From contig JAUUYJ010000006.1 of the NCBI GenBank assembly GCA_030588275.1, positions 1-22,195 of the forward strand: a stretch of 22,195 nt of DNA, read 5' to 3'. This document shows, piece by piece, positions 15,051-22,195 of this stretch (position 1 is the stretch's first letter; each line of letters begins with the position of its first letter). The position numbers were made by a program, and so were the translations under genes. Under the pieces are notes generated by a model. That model had not been told where the DNA came from. It searched no databases and saw only the letters and a list, made by a program, of their open reading frames with translations. The stretch comes from Candidatus Zixiibacteriota bacterium. GTDB lineage: Bacteria > Zixibacteria > MSB-5A5 > GN15 > JAAZOE01.

Positions 15051-16661
15051 TTATTTTAATAAAATCATCTGCTTTGACTGAATCTGGTTTTCTGAAATTA
15101 ATTTGTACAGATAAATTCCCGAAGCGACCATTGCACCACCATCGTCACGACCATCCCACACAACCGAGTGGAGCCCGACCGGTTTTGTTTCCCGGACGAG
15201 TTGGCGTACCCTCTGTCCCAACAGATTAAAAACTTCGATGCTGACGGAACTTCGCTTTGACAGACGGTAACTAATCGTCGTTGTTGGATTGAACGGATTG
15301 GGCCAATTCTGGAGTAATTCAAACGGGCGCGACGCAGATAATTGGTCAGATTCAATATCGGTCATACATCCAACCCCTTCGCCACCGATCAAAACCTGAC
15401 AGTCATTATAGATCGCTTCGCATGGTGAGCCAGGTAGCAGGTGAAAATCGGCGGAAAATATATTGCAGAATAAGGGATCGGCGGAAAAATTGCCATCCAC
15501 GTTTTCGAATCCTGATACCGCTCCGACCCAGTCCCCGCCAAAGTTTTCGTAAAAATCTGAGCAGGAGATATTCAAGTTAGATAGTTGACCGGACTTATCA
15601 GTCCCATCATCAAAAACGGCTTCACCGTCAAAGCTGAAGGCGATTATCGATTTTGATATTGTTACGGATGATCCTGAGAGATACAGCCCGCCCCCTTCGC
15701 CGGGTTTGTTATCCGATGTGGTTTTTGCGTAATTGCCGACAATGGTGCAGTTGTCTATCATGATGGTGCTGTTCACCGAAGATAATCCCCCACCCTGCCC
15801 AGGGTAATAGTGCATCCTGTTTTCCGCCATCGCTCGGTTACCATAGATCTCAGATCCCGATATTTGCAAATTGGAATTTTGCAAATAAAGACCGCCACCC
15901 GATCCTGATGCGGATGGCTCAAATGAGTACCAACCCTCGGCGCAGTTGCTTCTGATCTGACTATTGATGATGGTCAGGTCGGTTTGGCCTCCTGAGAGTC
16001 CCCCACCTCGGGCGGAGATATTATCGGCGATAAGACATTCGTCAAAAGTTGGAGATGATCCGTGAAGAAGAACTCCCCCTCCCGATGTGATCGTACTTCC
16101 CGCGTTTTCGAAAGGAGTTTCATTGTTTTGGATAATACAGTTGATAAATATTGGTGCGGCTGAATCGGAACAGTAAACGCCACCACCGCCATCAAAAGCA
16201 AAATTGTCGATTATAACACAGTCTCTTATTATCGGGGAGGAGCCGTTGACAACAATGAGGCCTCCTCCAAAAGAAAGGCTATCGGGGCCGGTAGGGGGCG
16301 CATATCCGCCGGTAATCGTGAACCCCTGGATGACTGTTCTGTTTGTTTCTCTCTGATGCAAGCGAAAAACGCGATGCGGTTCGGCACTGGTCCCCTGACA
16401 ATCCAGCTTCGTTGCATGGGGACCCTTAAGCGACATCAAGGTTATTGGCTTCCGACCAAAATCTAAATCACGGTTTCCCAAACCGGTATAATCGCCGGGG
16501 GAAACCAGAATGGTATCGTCATCTTCGGCATAGACGATAGCTAATTTAATCGTGTTATATTGTGAGGGGACATTTAAAATTTCGGCTTGAGAAATTATGG
16601 ACGTAAACAGGGTGGATATGATAATCAGTATGACAGCTTTATAAACCTGCTTTGAAATCAT
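15051..16661 (-). CDS. Secreted parallel beta-helix protein with FlgD/T9SS-like C-terminal module
   Basis: The 536 residues start with a signal peptide (KAVILIIISTLFTSIISQA). Residues about 30-420 form a right-handed parallel beta-helix: 'VPSQYNTIKLAIVYAEDDDTILVSPGDYT' at the cap, then repeated 'GGGxYxxxS.P.i.nCxIxxN' coils ('GGGLIVVNGSSPIIRDCVI', 'GGGVYCSDSAAPIFINCII', 'GGGVLLHGSSPTFDECLI', 'GGGLYLQNSNLQISGSEI', 'GGGLYLSGSSVTISKSII'). The last roughly 85 residues, 'LLQNWPNPFNPTTTISYRL...GIYLYKLISENQ', match the FCB-type secreted-protein C-terminal module (FlgD Ig-like or type IX sorting domain). AGGGA precedes the ATG. The polysaccharide-lyase fold is visible but no catalytic residues can be assigned, so it may be adhesive or structural. 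Its stop is one base from the convergent response regulator's stop. Confidence 0.88.
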   Translation of the reverse strand: MISKQVYKAVILIIISTLFTSIISQAEILNVPSQYNTIKLAIVYAEDDDTILVSPGDYTGLGNRDLDFGRKPITLMSLKGPHATKLDCQGTSAEPHRVFRLHQRETNRTVIQGFTITGGYAPPTGPDSLSFGGGLIVVNGSSPIIRDCVIIDNFAFDGGGGVYCSDSAAPIFINCIIQNNETPFENAGSTITSGGGVLLHGSSPTFDECLIADNISARGGGLSGGQTDLTIINSQIRSNCAEGWYSFEPSASGSGGGLYLQNSNLQISGSEIYGNRAMAENRMHYYPGQGGGLSSVNSTIMIDNCTIVGNYAKTTSDNKPGEGGGLYLSGSSVTISKSIIAFSFDGEAVFDDGTDKSGQLSNLNISCSDFYENFGGDWVGAVSGFENVDGNFSADPLFCNIFSADFHLLPGSPCEAIYNDCQVLIGGEGVGCMTDIESDQLSASRPFELLQNWPNPFNPTTTISYRLSKRSSVSIEVFNLLGQRVRQLVRETKPVGLHSVVWDGRDDGGAMVASGIYLYKLISENQIQSKQMILLK

Positions 16662-16749
16662 CTGTTGTCCCTGCCTTAGGTAAAAAAAGAGATCGATCGT
16701 TCATCCATATCTATAGACGTAACTGTAGCCTGAATGTTCGAAAAATAAA

Positions 16750-16777
16750 TATATATCAATTTTATCCGAATTGCCAA
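16750..16777 (-). promoter_or_regulatory. Candidate promoter for the beta-helix protein gene
   Basis: On the minus strand TTGGCA (16777-16772) and TATATA (16755-16750) are 16 nt apart, about 90 nt before the ATG at 16661. It is a moderate match in an AT-rich region and is divergent from the promoter at 16826-16854. Confidence 0.4.
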
Positions 16778-16825
16778 ATATGCCTTTGGTTCGGAATCAT
16801 ACGCCAGCGATTAAATAGAAAGGTG

Positions 16826-16854
16826 TTGTCAAAAACAACCTCTTCGATTATATT
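16826..16854 (+). promoter_or_regulatory. Sigma70-type promoter for the BNR/dockerin protein gene
   Basis: TTGTCA at 16826-16831, a 17-nt spacer and TATATT at 16849-16854. A small inverted repeat, GTTGT...ACAAC (16825-16839), overlaps the -35 box and could be an operator, though five base pairs can arise by chance. The leader would be about 55 nt. Confidence 0.65.
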
Positions 16855-16915
16855 GTACAGAACTTACTCACCGCCACGTAGTCAACAAAGTCAACCCACT
16901 TGACGAGGTGTGGAA

Positions 16916-19147
16916 ATGAAAATCATCTCTAAAATATTTGCTATTATTTTGATCACAGTCTGCTGTTCGGCCGTCTCCGGTCAAATCTCCAATATTCAGA
17001 TTTCTTCCCCTCATATTGCCCTGCAAAATGAGGAGCAGGTCTTTTACTCCCCTATTGATGGTAAATTTGCTATTGCGACCTGGCGCGATTTCCGGCTTGG
17101 ATTTCGGCGTTGTGGAATCGGCCGCACCACCGATGGTGGAGCGACCTGGAGTGACCAACTCAACTGGCTTTTGATGGATGTTGATAATCGCCAATCTGAT
17201 CCGACCATGACGGTTGATGCTCAGGGGAATTTTTATCTCAGTTTCCTCGATTACAGTTCAGGACAGTTTATGGAAGATTCCAGCTTTATCACCTTTATTA
17301 AATCTACCGATAACGGAGCAACGTGGGCGGGGCCATATCCGGTTTCGACCAGTCATGGCCCGTGGTTTGAGGATAAGCAGTTTATCGCCGCCGATCGGAC
17401 CGGTGGCGCACATGATGGGAACGTCTATATTGCATGGGCTCGGTTTCCCAATCCGACTCGGATGATGTTTTCCCGGTCGATTGACGGAGGAATCACTTTT
17501 TCAGACACTCTGATTGTCGGGCCGTCGCAGGATCACGAACCTTGCGGATATGTTGTCGATGCCGGGCAGTTTGCTCAACCGATTGTCGGGTCCGATGGTG
17601 CTGTTTACGTTTTCTGGTCCGGAGCTGAATTGATTGAAGATGAATGTGCCGGGTATACCGCCATGAAGATGTCAAAATCGACCGATGGTGGGGTTACCTG
17701 GCCAATTATGGAACAACCAGTATTTCAGTTTCCTTATCTGCCTCAGGCTGATGGAGGGATTAATATTTATAATTCTGCCGCTGGCGATGCTGACATAACC
17801 GGCGGGCCGTATGATGGCAATATTTATATTTCGACCTGCTATGGCCAGGAGGATGGGGCGCTTTATCATTCCGATGTGGTTATGATTAAATCGACCGATG
17901 GTGGTGCTACCTGGTTGCCACGGGTGCGAATTAATGATGATCCCTTTGGGTTCGACATGGATCAGTTTCATCCCTGGTTGGTCGTCAATCAGGATGGAGT
18001 CATCGCAACTATTTTCTATGATCAGCGGCTTGATGTTAATCATTACAAGTTCGACGTTTTTGCCGCCTATTCATTTGATGGTGGGGAGACGTTTACCACC
18101 AATCACCGCATCACAACGGTCTCCTCTTCGCCTGATGACCTGAAGAAAAGTTTGGGCGTTGCTGGCGTTCAAAATAATTTGAATGAGGGACAGTTTGATG
18201 AAAGCGGTACTTATCAATTTTTGACTCCCAAGGCTGGCTTGCTCGCCGAATATATTGGTATTACATCCAACCATGACAGCATCACCGCCGTCTGGACCGA
18301 CTCCCGCAATGGGAATCAGGATGTATTCGGCGCCACATATGTGATACCGTTTTTGAAACCTCGCCTGTTTGGTGTGGCTGATGGTGGATTTTTGGGAACT
18401 GTCGGAGACAGTTTGTACTGGTCCAGTTGTTGGCATGAGAACGATGTTTCCTACCGGATCGAAATTGACGATGATCCTGGATTCGGGACACCCAATATTG
18501 TTGAGCCGGTGAGTGACAACAAGCTGTATTCTGCTTCGATCTCTTTGCCTGATGGCGTTTATTATTGGCGGGTTAAATCCTTTCGCACAGTTGAGCTTGA
18601 TTCCACCGACTATAGCGAAGTTTGGTCGTTTGAAATCGATACCGAGGCACCTCCTCTTGCTATCCCCGGCGCGCCAATTAACAATGAACTGTTGACCGGG
18701 GAATTCCCGACCTTCACCTGGTCGGTCACCAAGGATGCCAATGAGTATTTTGAAATTGAGGTGTCTCTTGATCCTGGATTTTCCGGGACTGCTCCCTATT
18801 TTCATTACGATCTGATTACCGATCAATTTTTTGCATTACCGGAACCGTTGCCGCAGGAGGGAACATATTACTGGCACATCAACCATTATGATCTGGCCGG
18901 AAACGAATCGGGTTATAGTTCTGCTGAGAGTTTTTCCTTTATCAATTACCTTTGTGGTGATGCCAATGGCGACCTTATTGTTAACGTTGGGGATGCCGTT
19001 TTTCTGATCAATTTTGTTTTTAAGGGTGGAGACGCTCCGGTCCCGTTGGAATCGGGTGATGCCAACAATGACGGGTTAGCCAATGTGGGTGATGCCGTTT
19101 ATCTGATTAACTTTGTCTTTAAGGGTGGAGACGCTCCTTGTGAATAA
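16916..19147 (+). CDS. Secreted sialidase-fold (BNR/Asp-box) protein with dockerin-like C-terminus
   Basis: With the ATG at 16916 (GAGG 7 nt upstream; an in-frame GTG at 16910 is less likely) it has 743 residues. A signal peptide (KIISKIFAIILITVCCSAVSG) leads into a propeller with about six Asp-boxes, S/T-x-D-x-G-x-T-W/F, near residues 71, 130, 187, 255, 325 and 386 ('TTDGGATW', 'STDNGATW', 'SIDGGITF', 'STDGGVTW', 'STDGGATW', 'SFDGGETF'). Two Ig/FnIII-like modules follow (about 480-670, 'YRIEIDDDPGF..YYWRVKSF' and 'FEIEVSLDPGF..YYWHINHYD'), then two dockerin-like calcium loops (about 680-743). Asp-boxes occur in sialidases and many non-enzymatic propellers; I cannot identify the sialidase Arg triad, so activity is unproven. 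Extracellular. Confidence 0.88.
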   Translation: MKIISKIFAIILITVCCSAVSGQISNIQISSPHIALQNEEQVFYSPIDGKFAIATWRDFRLGFRRCGIGRTTDGGATWSDQLNWLLMDVDNRQSDPTMTVDAQGNFYLSFLDYSSGQFMEDSSFITFIKSTDNGATWAGPYPVSTSHGPWFEDKQFIAADRTGGAHDGNVYIAWARFPNPTRMMFSRSIDGGITFSDTLIVGPSQDHEPCGYVVDAGQFAQPIVGSDGAVYVFWSGAELIEDECAGYTAMKMSKSTDGGVTWPIMEQPVFQFPYLPQADGGINIYNSAAGDADITGGPYDGNIYISTCYGQEDGALYHSDVVMIKSTDGGATWLPRVRINDDPFGFDMDQFHPWLVVNQDGVIATIFYDQRLDVNHYKFDVFAAYSFDGGETFTTNHRITTVSSSPDDLKKSLGVAGVQNNLNEGQFDESGTYQFLTPKAGLLAEYIGITSNHDSITAVWTDSRNGNQDVFGATYVIPFLKPRLFGVADGGFLGTVGDSLYWSSCWHENDVSYRIEIDDDPGFGTPNIVEPVSDNKLYSASISLPDGVYYWRVKSFRTVELDSTDYSEVWSFEIDTEAPPLAIPGAPINNELLTGEFPTFTWSVTKDANEYFEIEVSLDPGFSGTAPYFHYDLITDQFFALPEPLPQEGTYYWHINHYDLAGNESGYSSAESFSFINYLCGDANGDLIVNVGDAVFLINFVFKGGDAPVPLESGDANNDGLANVGDAVYLINFVFKGGDAPCE
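18956..19137 (+). repeat. Tandem dockerin-like repeat, two 83-nt copies with a 99-nt period
   Basis: Copies at 18956-19038 and 19055-19137 each encode GDANxD...NVGDAVxLINFVFKGGDAP. The Asp/Asn spacing (D-x-N-x-D, then N, then D at position 12) is an EF-hand-like calcium loop followed by a helix, as in type I dockerins. The last 23 bases of each copy are nearly identical, suggesting an old duplication with later exchange. Confidence 0.85.
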
Positions 19148-19183
19148 GTAGAGTAATCTGACAACAGGCAGATCAGTTCATAA

Positions 19184-19214
19184 AAAAAACCCGGACATCC
19201 AATCCGGGTTTTTT
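19184..19214. terminator. Bidirectional intrinsic terminator between BNR and DinB genes
   Basis: CCCGGA (19190-19195) and TCCGGG (19203-19208) with a 7-nt loop, flanked by A6 upstream and T6 downstream (19209-19214). Both strands have a U-tract, so it can end the BNR gene (+) and the DinB gene (-), which converge here. Confidence 0.93.
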
Positions 19215-19246
19215 GTTTGAAGACTTATCTGGGCGTATCAAAATTA

Positions 19247-19750
19247 TCAGACTGCCGGTTCATCCATTTTGTATAAGCTCTTCCATTCCTCTCTGGAAGG
19301 ACCGTACAGACCGGGTACAACCACTCCGGCCATTCGCATCATGATTGTCATCTGTCCGATATGATGCGCTTCATGAATTAGAAAGATATATAGGCTGGAA
19401 CCCCGTTTCCAGGTTTCGCCATACATGTCATCTTCAATCTGAAGATCCGAATCGGACCAACCCTCGATCTGTTCGAGAAGTTTTTTACCGTTTGAGACAT
19501 ATATATTTTTAAGATCGCTCACTTTGGTTGGGATCGGATCTTTTTCGGTCGGACCATCCAGCTTGAAGCCAAAGCGATTGCACATCTCCGGGAGGGTGGT
19601 CACGATATGCCAGGCAACTCGCCCCAGAGTTCGGATATTTTCCTGCTGGGGTAAATTCAACGAATCATCGGTCAGAGCATCAAACAGCTTTTCCACTTTT
19701 GACATCTCTGAACTCCAGGCCGTTTTGAATTCGGCTACGGTCGTAAACAT
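19247..19750 (-). CDS. DinB-fold putative metal-dependent protein
   Basis: The 167 residues match the DinB/YfiT four-helix-bundle superfamily. The metal-binding His triad is visible: H48 in 'VAWHIV', then H126 and H130 in 'HEAHHIGQM'. The region 'RTLGRVAWHIVTTLPEM' is the usual second helix. Members include damage-inducible proteins and thiol (bacillithiol/mycothiol)-dependent transferases; the substrate here is unknown. AAGGAG lies 8 nt before the ATG. The start is 26 nt after the aldo/keto reductase stop, so the two are probably cotranscribed, which hints at a shared detoxification role (inference). No LexA-type box is evident, so the name should not be read as SOS control. Confidence 0.88.
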   Translation of the reverse strand: MFTTVAEFKTAWSSEMSKVEKLFDALTDDSLNLPQQENIRTLGRVAWHIVTTLPEMCNRFGFKLDGPTEKDPIPTKVSDLKNIYVSNGKKLLEQIEGWSDSDLQIEDDMYGETWKRGSSLYIFLIHEAHHIGQMTIMMRMAGVVVPGLYGPSREEWKSLYKMDEPAV

Positions 19751-19776
19751 GGTCGTTACTCCTTTATTCTATTGGA

Positions 19777-20721
19777 CTATTTGATTTTGTTTTCCATAAT
19801 TTTTTCTATTTCGTTTATTGTCTCATCGGATAATTCGACTTCGGATGCGGCCAGATTTGATTGTAGTTGTTCAAGCGTTGTTGCTCCGGTAATCGCCGAG
19901 GAGACCTCCGGGTGTTTCAACACCCAGGCCAAAGCGAGTTGTCCCGGTGTGATGTTTAAATTTCCTGCAAGCGTTGTTAACTTTTTGGCTCGTTCGATAT
20001 TCTCCTCGGTTAATTCAGCATCAAGCCAACTCTCTTTTCCGCCGCGACTATCGGGAGGTACGCCATCGTTATATTTGCCGGTAAGGATACCTTGCGCCAG
20101 AGGTGACCAAACGACCAACCCGATTCCTTGCCCGGCGCAATAGGGCATTAATTCAGATTCGATCTGCCGATCCAAAAGATTGTAGCGGGGTTGTTCCACT
20201 TGCGGTTTGTAGCAATTCTGTTTTTCGGCAATCTTTACCGCGCTGTCGATCTGGTTCGCATCCCAAACTGAAGTTCCCCAATAAATTATTTTCCCCTGAC
20301 GAATTAAATCATCCATAGCACGGACAACCTCTTCCACTTCGGTTTCGGGATCAAAGCGGTGGCAAAAATAGATATCGAGATAGTCGGTTCCCAGCCGTTT
20401 CAACGTACTGTCAATCGACTCAAAGATATGTTTGCGCGACAGCCCACGATCGTTGACGTTGTCACTCATCGGCCAGAACAGCTTGGAGGAAATTACCAAA
20501 TCGGAGCGCTTGTAGTTGGGAAGAATTTTCCCTAATGAATTTTCCGCTTGACCGCGCGCATAGATATCGGCTAAGTCGATAAAATTTATCCCTCCATCGA
20601 CCGCCATTGCCAGCAGATTTTCTGTCATCTTCTGCTCAATACCTTTTCCAAATGTCAGCCATCCGCCCAGTGAAATTTCTGAGATTTTCATTCCTGCCGA
20701 ACCAAGTCTGCGATATTTCAT
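19777..20721 (-). CDS. Aldo/keto reductase (Kv-beta-like subfamily)
   Basis: An NADPH-dependent reductase of carbonyl compounds with a TIM-barrel fold. The 314 residues are typical. The catalytic tetrad is complete: D49 and Y54 in 'NFIDLADIYARG', K80 in 'VISSKLFW', H121 in 'YLDIYFCHRFD'. Cofactor-binding parts include 'WSPLAQGILTGKY' and 'SAITGATTLEQLQSNL'. The opening 'MKYRRLGSAGMKISEISLGGW', the 'QPRYNLLDRQIE' segment and the WSPLAQG loop point to the voltage-gated potassium channel beta-subunit/YghZ-like branch. AGGAAA precedes the ATG by about 7 nt. First gene of a likely two-gene unit with DinB. The physiological substrate is unknown. Confidence 0.94.
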   Translation of the reverse strand: MKYRRLGSAGMKISEISLGGWLTFGKGIEQKMTENLLAMAVDGGINFIDLADIYARGQAENSLGKILPNYKRSDLVISSKLFWPMSDNVNDRGLSRKHIFESIDSTLKRLGTDYLDIYFCHRFDPETEVEEVVRAMDDLIRQGKIIYWGTSVWDANQIDSAVKIAEKQNCYKPQVEQPRYNLLDRQIESELMPYCAGQGIGLVVWSPLAQGILTGKYNDGVPPDSRGGKESWLDAELTEENIERAKKLTTLAGNLNITPGQLALAWVLKHPEVSSAITGATTLEQLQSNLAASEVELSDETINEIEKIMENKIK

Positions 20722-20855
20722 ATGATAATTTCCTCATTCAATGTGACTACACAATTAGAACAAACCTTTTACACAATTACGTCGGGTAGGAATAATAATT
20801 TTCTTTTATCTCCGCTACAATCACTTATTATTTTAATTAATGGAACGGGAGCGAT

Positions 20856-21794
20856 ATGAACAGATCTGATCTGACAAAATTGTTTAAGGCGAAAGCGGTA
20901 TCTCTGGGGTTTGGAGCGGTTGGGATTTCCGAAGCGGTTCGACTGAATGAGGAAGCGGTTCGTTTGCAAAGCTGGCTGGAAAATGATTTTCACGGCTCGA
21001 TGAATTATATGGAAAATTATCGGGAGGTCAGAGACGACCCCAGATTGTTGCTTGATGGAGCAAAGTCGGTTATCTCATTTGCTTATAATTATTACAACCC
21101 TGAATTCCCTACCTCGAAGTGCGGTCTGAAAATTTCTCGCTATGCCTCGGGACGGGATTATCACAAAGTTTTGAAGGCCAAGCTGAAACGGCTGGTACGA
21201 GCTGTCGAAACTCAAATTGGCCAATTTAGATATCGCGCATTTGTTGACTCGGCTCCTATTATGGAACGGGCCTGGGCGGTTCGTTCCGGGATCGGGTGGA
21301 TTGGAAAAAACGGTAATCTGATTATTTCGGGAAAAGGAAGTTTCTTTTTTCTGGCCGAGTTGATTGTTGATATTGAACTGGAGTACGACAGCCCGGCCAC
21401 CGATCATTGTGGAAGCTGTCGGTTATGTATTGATGCCTGCCCGACTGAGGCGATTGTGCAACCGTTTGTTGTGGACGGGCGCCGATGTATTTCGTATCAG
21501 ACTATAGAGCATAAGGGGGAACTGGACGTGGAGTTAGCCAGCGGAAATCGTGAGTGGATTTTTGGATGTGATGTCTGTCAGTCTGTTTGCCCCTTTAATC
21601 GGTTTTCGGTTTTGCACAGCGAACCAGATTTTATTCCGAAGGAAACGATTGGGAAATTGGGTAAAGCAGATTGGAGTGAGTTAACAAAAGAGCAGTATAA
21701 TCAGATTTTCTTTGGGTCGGCGGTCAAGCGAGCCGGGTATGAGGAGTTGAAAAGAAATATCAAGCATATCACCGATCAATCCGATCGTCGGTGA
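20856..21794 (+). CDS. queG: Epoxyqueuosine reductase QueG (short form)
   Basis: It catalyses the last step of queuosine tRNA modification, reducing epoxyqueuosine to queuosine with cobalamin and two [4Fe-4S] clusters. Cluster ligands are visible: C185, C188, C191 with C245, and C195 with C211, C238, C241 ('CGSCRLCIDACPTEAI', 'RRCISY', 'CDVCQSVCPFN'). The proposed acid residue is D131 in 'FVDSAPIMERAWA', and 'GIGWIGKNGNLI' is a family hallmark. It ends soon after 'SAVKRAGYEELKRNIKH', at 312 residues, so it lacks the C-terminal HEAT-like extension of the roughly 380-residue E. coli and Bacillus enzymes; short forms are known in Bacteroidota. GGGAG lies 4 nt before the ATG. It stands alone, divergent from the aldo/keto reductase. 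A small hairpin (21794-21807) overlaps the stop. Confidence 0.96.
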   Translation: MNRSDLTKLFKAKAVSLGFGAVGISEAVRLNEEAVRLQSWLENDFHGSMNYMENYREVRDDPRLLLDGAKSVISFAYNYYNPEFPTSKCGLKISRYASGRDYHKVLKAKLKRLVRAVETQIGQFRYRAFVDSAPIMERAWAVRSGIGWIGKNGNLIISGKGSFFFLAELIVDIELEYDSPATDHCGSCRLCIDACPTEAIVQPFVVDGRRCISYQTIEHKGELDVELASGNREWIFGCDVCQSVCPFNRFSVLHSEPDFIPKETIGKLGKADWSELTKEQYNQIFFGSAVKRAGYEELKRNIKHITDQSDRR

Positions 21795-21820
21795 TCTGAA
21801 AGCAGATTATTATTGCACGA

Positions 21821-22195
21821 TTATTTTTGCATATTCAGATAATCTGAAAAACTGCAGAATTTAAAATCTTTTAAAATTGACCTTACTTTTCGCTCGGTAC
21901 TCCCCAGATTATAATACGATTTAAAACGACGGTACAGCGGCATCTTCAAGCGTGGATGGCCCGGTTCGATTTCGCGTGGATGAATATAAAACAGAACCGG
22001 TCGATTATCTTTGATAATTTTTTGAGCCATGAATTTTATGATTGGGTAGGGAAACAGTCTTAGATATCCACCACCAAATAAGGCGATCCGGAATGGACCA
22101 GCCGCTATAACGCTCTGCGGGAATTCATAGATACTCCCTTCCGCCGTTGTTATTCGATGCGGCTTCAGCCGATCAGTTTTGAGCCCACCATGACC
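21821..22195 (-). CDS. Polysaccharide deacetylase C-terminal region (DUF3473 type), 5' part outside the window
   Basis: An open frame enters at the window edge in frame 22195-22193 and ends at 21821, giving 124 residues. Visible segments are 'GHGGLKTDRLKPHRI', 'IYEFPQSVIAAGPFRIALFG', 'GGGYLRLFPYPIIKFM', 'PVLFYIHPREIEPGHPR', 'RFKSYYNLGSTERKVRSIL' and 'DFKFCSFSDYL'. This order (EFP, GGGYLRLxPY, FYxHPxEIxxxxPR, YNLxxTxxK, FxFxxxxDYL) is the C-terminal signature of NodB-type deacetylases with a DUF3473 tail, often found in exosortase/PEP-CTERM and exopolysaccharide loci. The catalytic NodB Asp-His-His core would lie beyond the window. An internal Met at 22030 is not the start. It converges with queG, with a gap of 26 nt. 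Confidence 0.88.
   Translation of the reverse strand, partial: GHGGLKTDRLKPHRITTAEGSIYEFPQSVIAAGPFRIALFGGGYLRLFPYPIIKFMAQKIIKDNRPVLFYIHPREIEPGHPRLKMPLYRRFKSYYNLGSTERKVRSILKDFKFCSFSDYLNMQK
21834..21848. other. Perfect 15-bp palindrome in the end of the deacetylase gene
   Basis: TTCAGAT-A-ATCTGAA is a perfect inverted repeat with a single central base, and TGCA occurs a few bases outside each arm. It lies in the last codons of the deacetylase. ATCTGAA also occurs at 21794-21800 across the queG stop. It may act as a 3'-end structure for the convergent transcripts; chance cannot be excluded. Confidence 0.35.

Noticed and set aside
18071..18826. Open frame of 251 codons on the minus strand
   Set aside because: It lies wholly antisense to the BNR protein, whose Asp-boxes and Ig-like modules prove the plus frame. 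Its translation has no domain pattern or ribosome site.
16910..19147. Confident sialidase assignment for the BNR protein
   Set aside because: Asp-boxes alone are common in non-enzymatic propellers, and I could not locate the Arg triad, Tyr/Glu pair and RIP motif of sialidases.
19247..19750. SOS-regulated DNA damage gene, as the DinB name might suggest
   Set aside because: The DinB superfamily name is historical; no LexA-like operator was seen and the gene follows an aldo/keto reductase, not repair genes.
1..22195. Mobile element, prophage or CRISPR array
   Set aside because: No transposase, integrase or phage protein, no regularly spaced direct repeats, and no tRNA-flanked boundaries were found.

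Overview
The window looks like chromosomal DNA from an uncultured-type bacterium of the Fibrobacteres-Chlorobi-Bacteroidetes (FCB) lineage, most plausibly Candidatus Zixibacteria or a near relative. This is inferred from two protein signatures. One is a secreted beta-helix protein ending in the 'QNWPNPFNPTT' C-terminal module typical of FCB secreted proteins. The other is a sialidase-like protein ending in a doublet of dockerin-like calcium loops ('GDANGD..VNVGDAVFLINFVFKGGDAP'), a tag I associate with Zixibacteria. Signal peptides and outer-membrane beta-barrel endings point to a diderm cell. I see no phage, insertion sequence, CRISPR array, tRNA or rRNA. Gene density is high and no gap exceeds 300 bases.

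Layout. 1-388 (-): VOC/glyoxalase-fold protein cut by the window edge. 590-3556 (+): iscU-like scaffold, mutM/fpg, a 3-hydroxyacyl-CoA dehydrogenase and an enoyl-CoA hydratase. The last two perform adjacent steps of short-chain acyl-CoA metabolism. 3639-4994 (-): two small secreted or outer-membrane proteins, each followed by a nearly identical 36-bp terminator hairpin. 5113-8583 (-): mfd. 8760-12143 (-): a tight operon of an atypical endonuclease V, an M20 amidohydrolase and a secreted beta-propeller, with overlapping genes. 12400-12693 (-): a Cys-rich zinc-ribbon protein with a perfect consensus promoter, divergent from 12906-15049 (+), phosphomannomutase/phosphoglucomutase plus a tandem receiver-only response regulator. 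15051-16661 (-) and 16916-19147 (+): two large divergent secreted proteins. 19247-20721 (-): aldo/keto reductase and DinB-fold protein. 20856-21794 (+): queG. 21821-22195 (-): the C-terminal end of a DUF3473-type polysaccharide deacetylase.

Most genes are housekeeping or repair functions (Fe-S assembly, base-excision repair, transcription-coupled repair, queuosine synthesis, acyl-CoA metabolism), interleaved with secreted proteins of unknown role. Recognisable sigma70-like promoters (TTGACA/TATAAT type) occur upstream of several units.

The most unusual item is endonuclease V. Its fold motifs are intact, but the residue aligned with the third catalytic Asp is Ser, and the wedge Tyr of the PYIP motif is Asn. 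Also notable are the duplicated terminator bracketing one outer-membrane protein gene, a series of hairpins overlapping stop codons, and a leader hairpin just ahead of mfd. I did not find a clear new multi-gene system. The EndoV variant operon is the best candidate for something undescribed.
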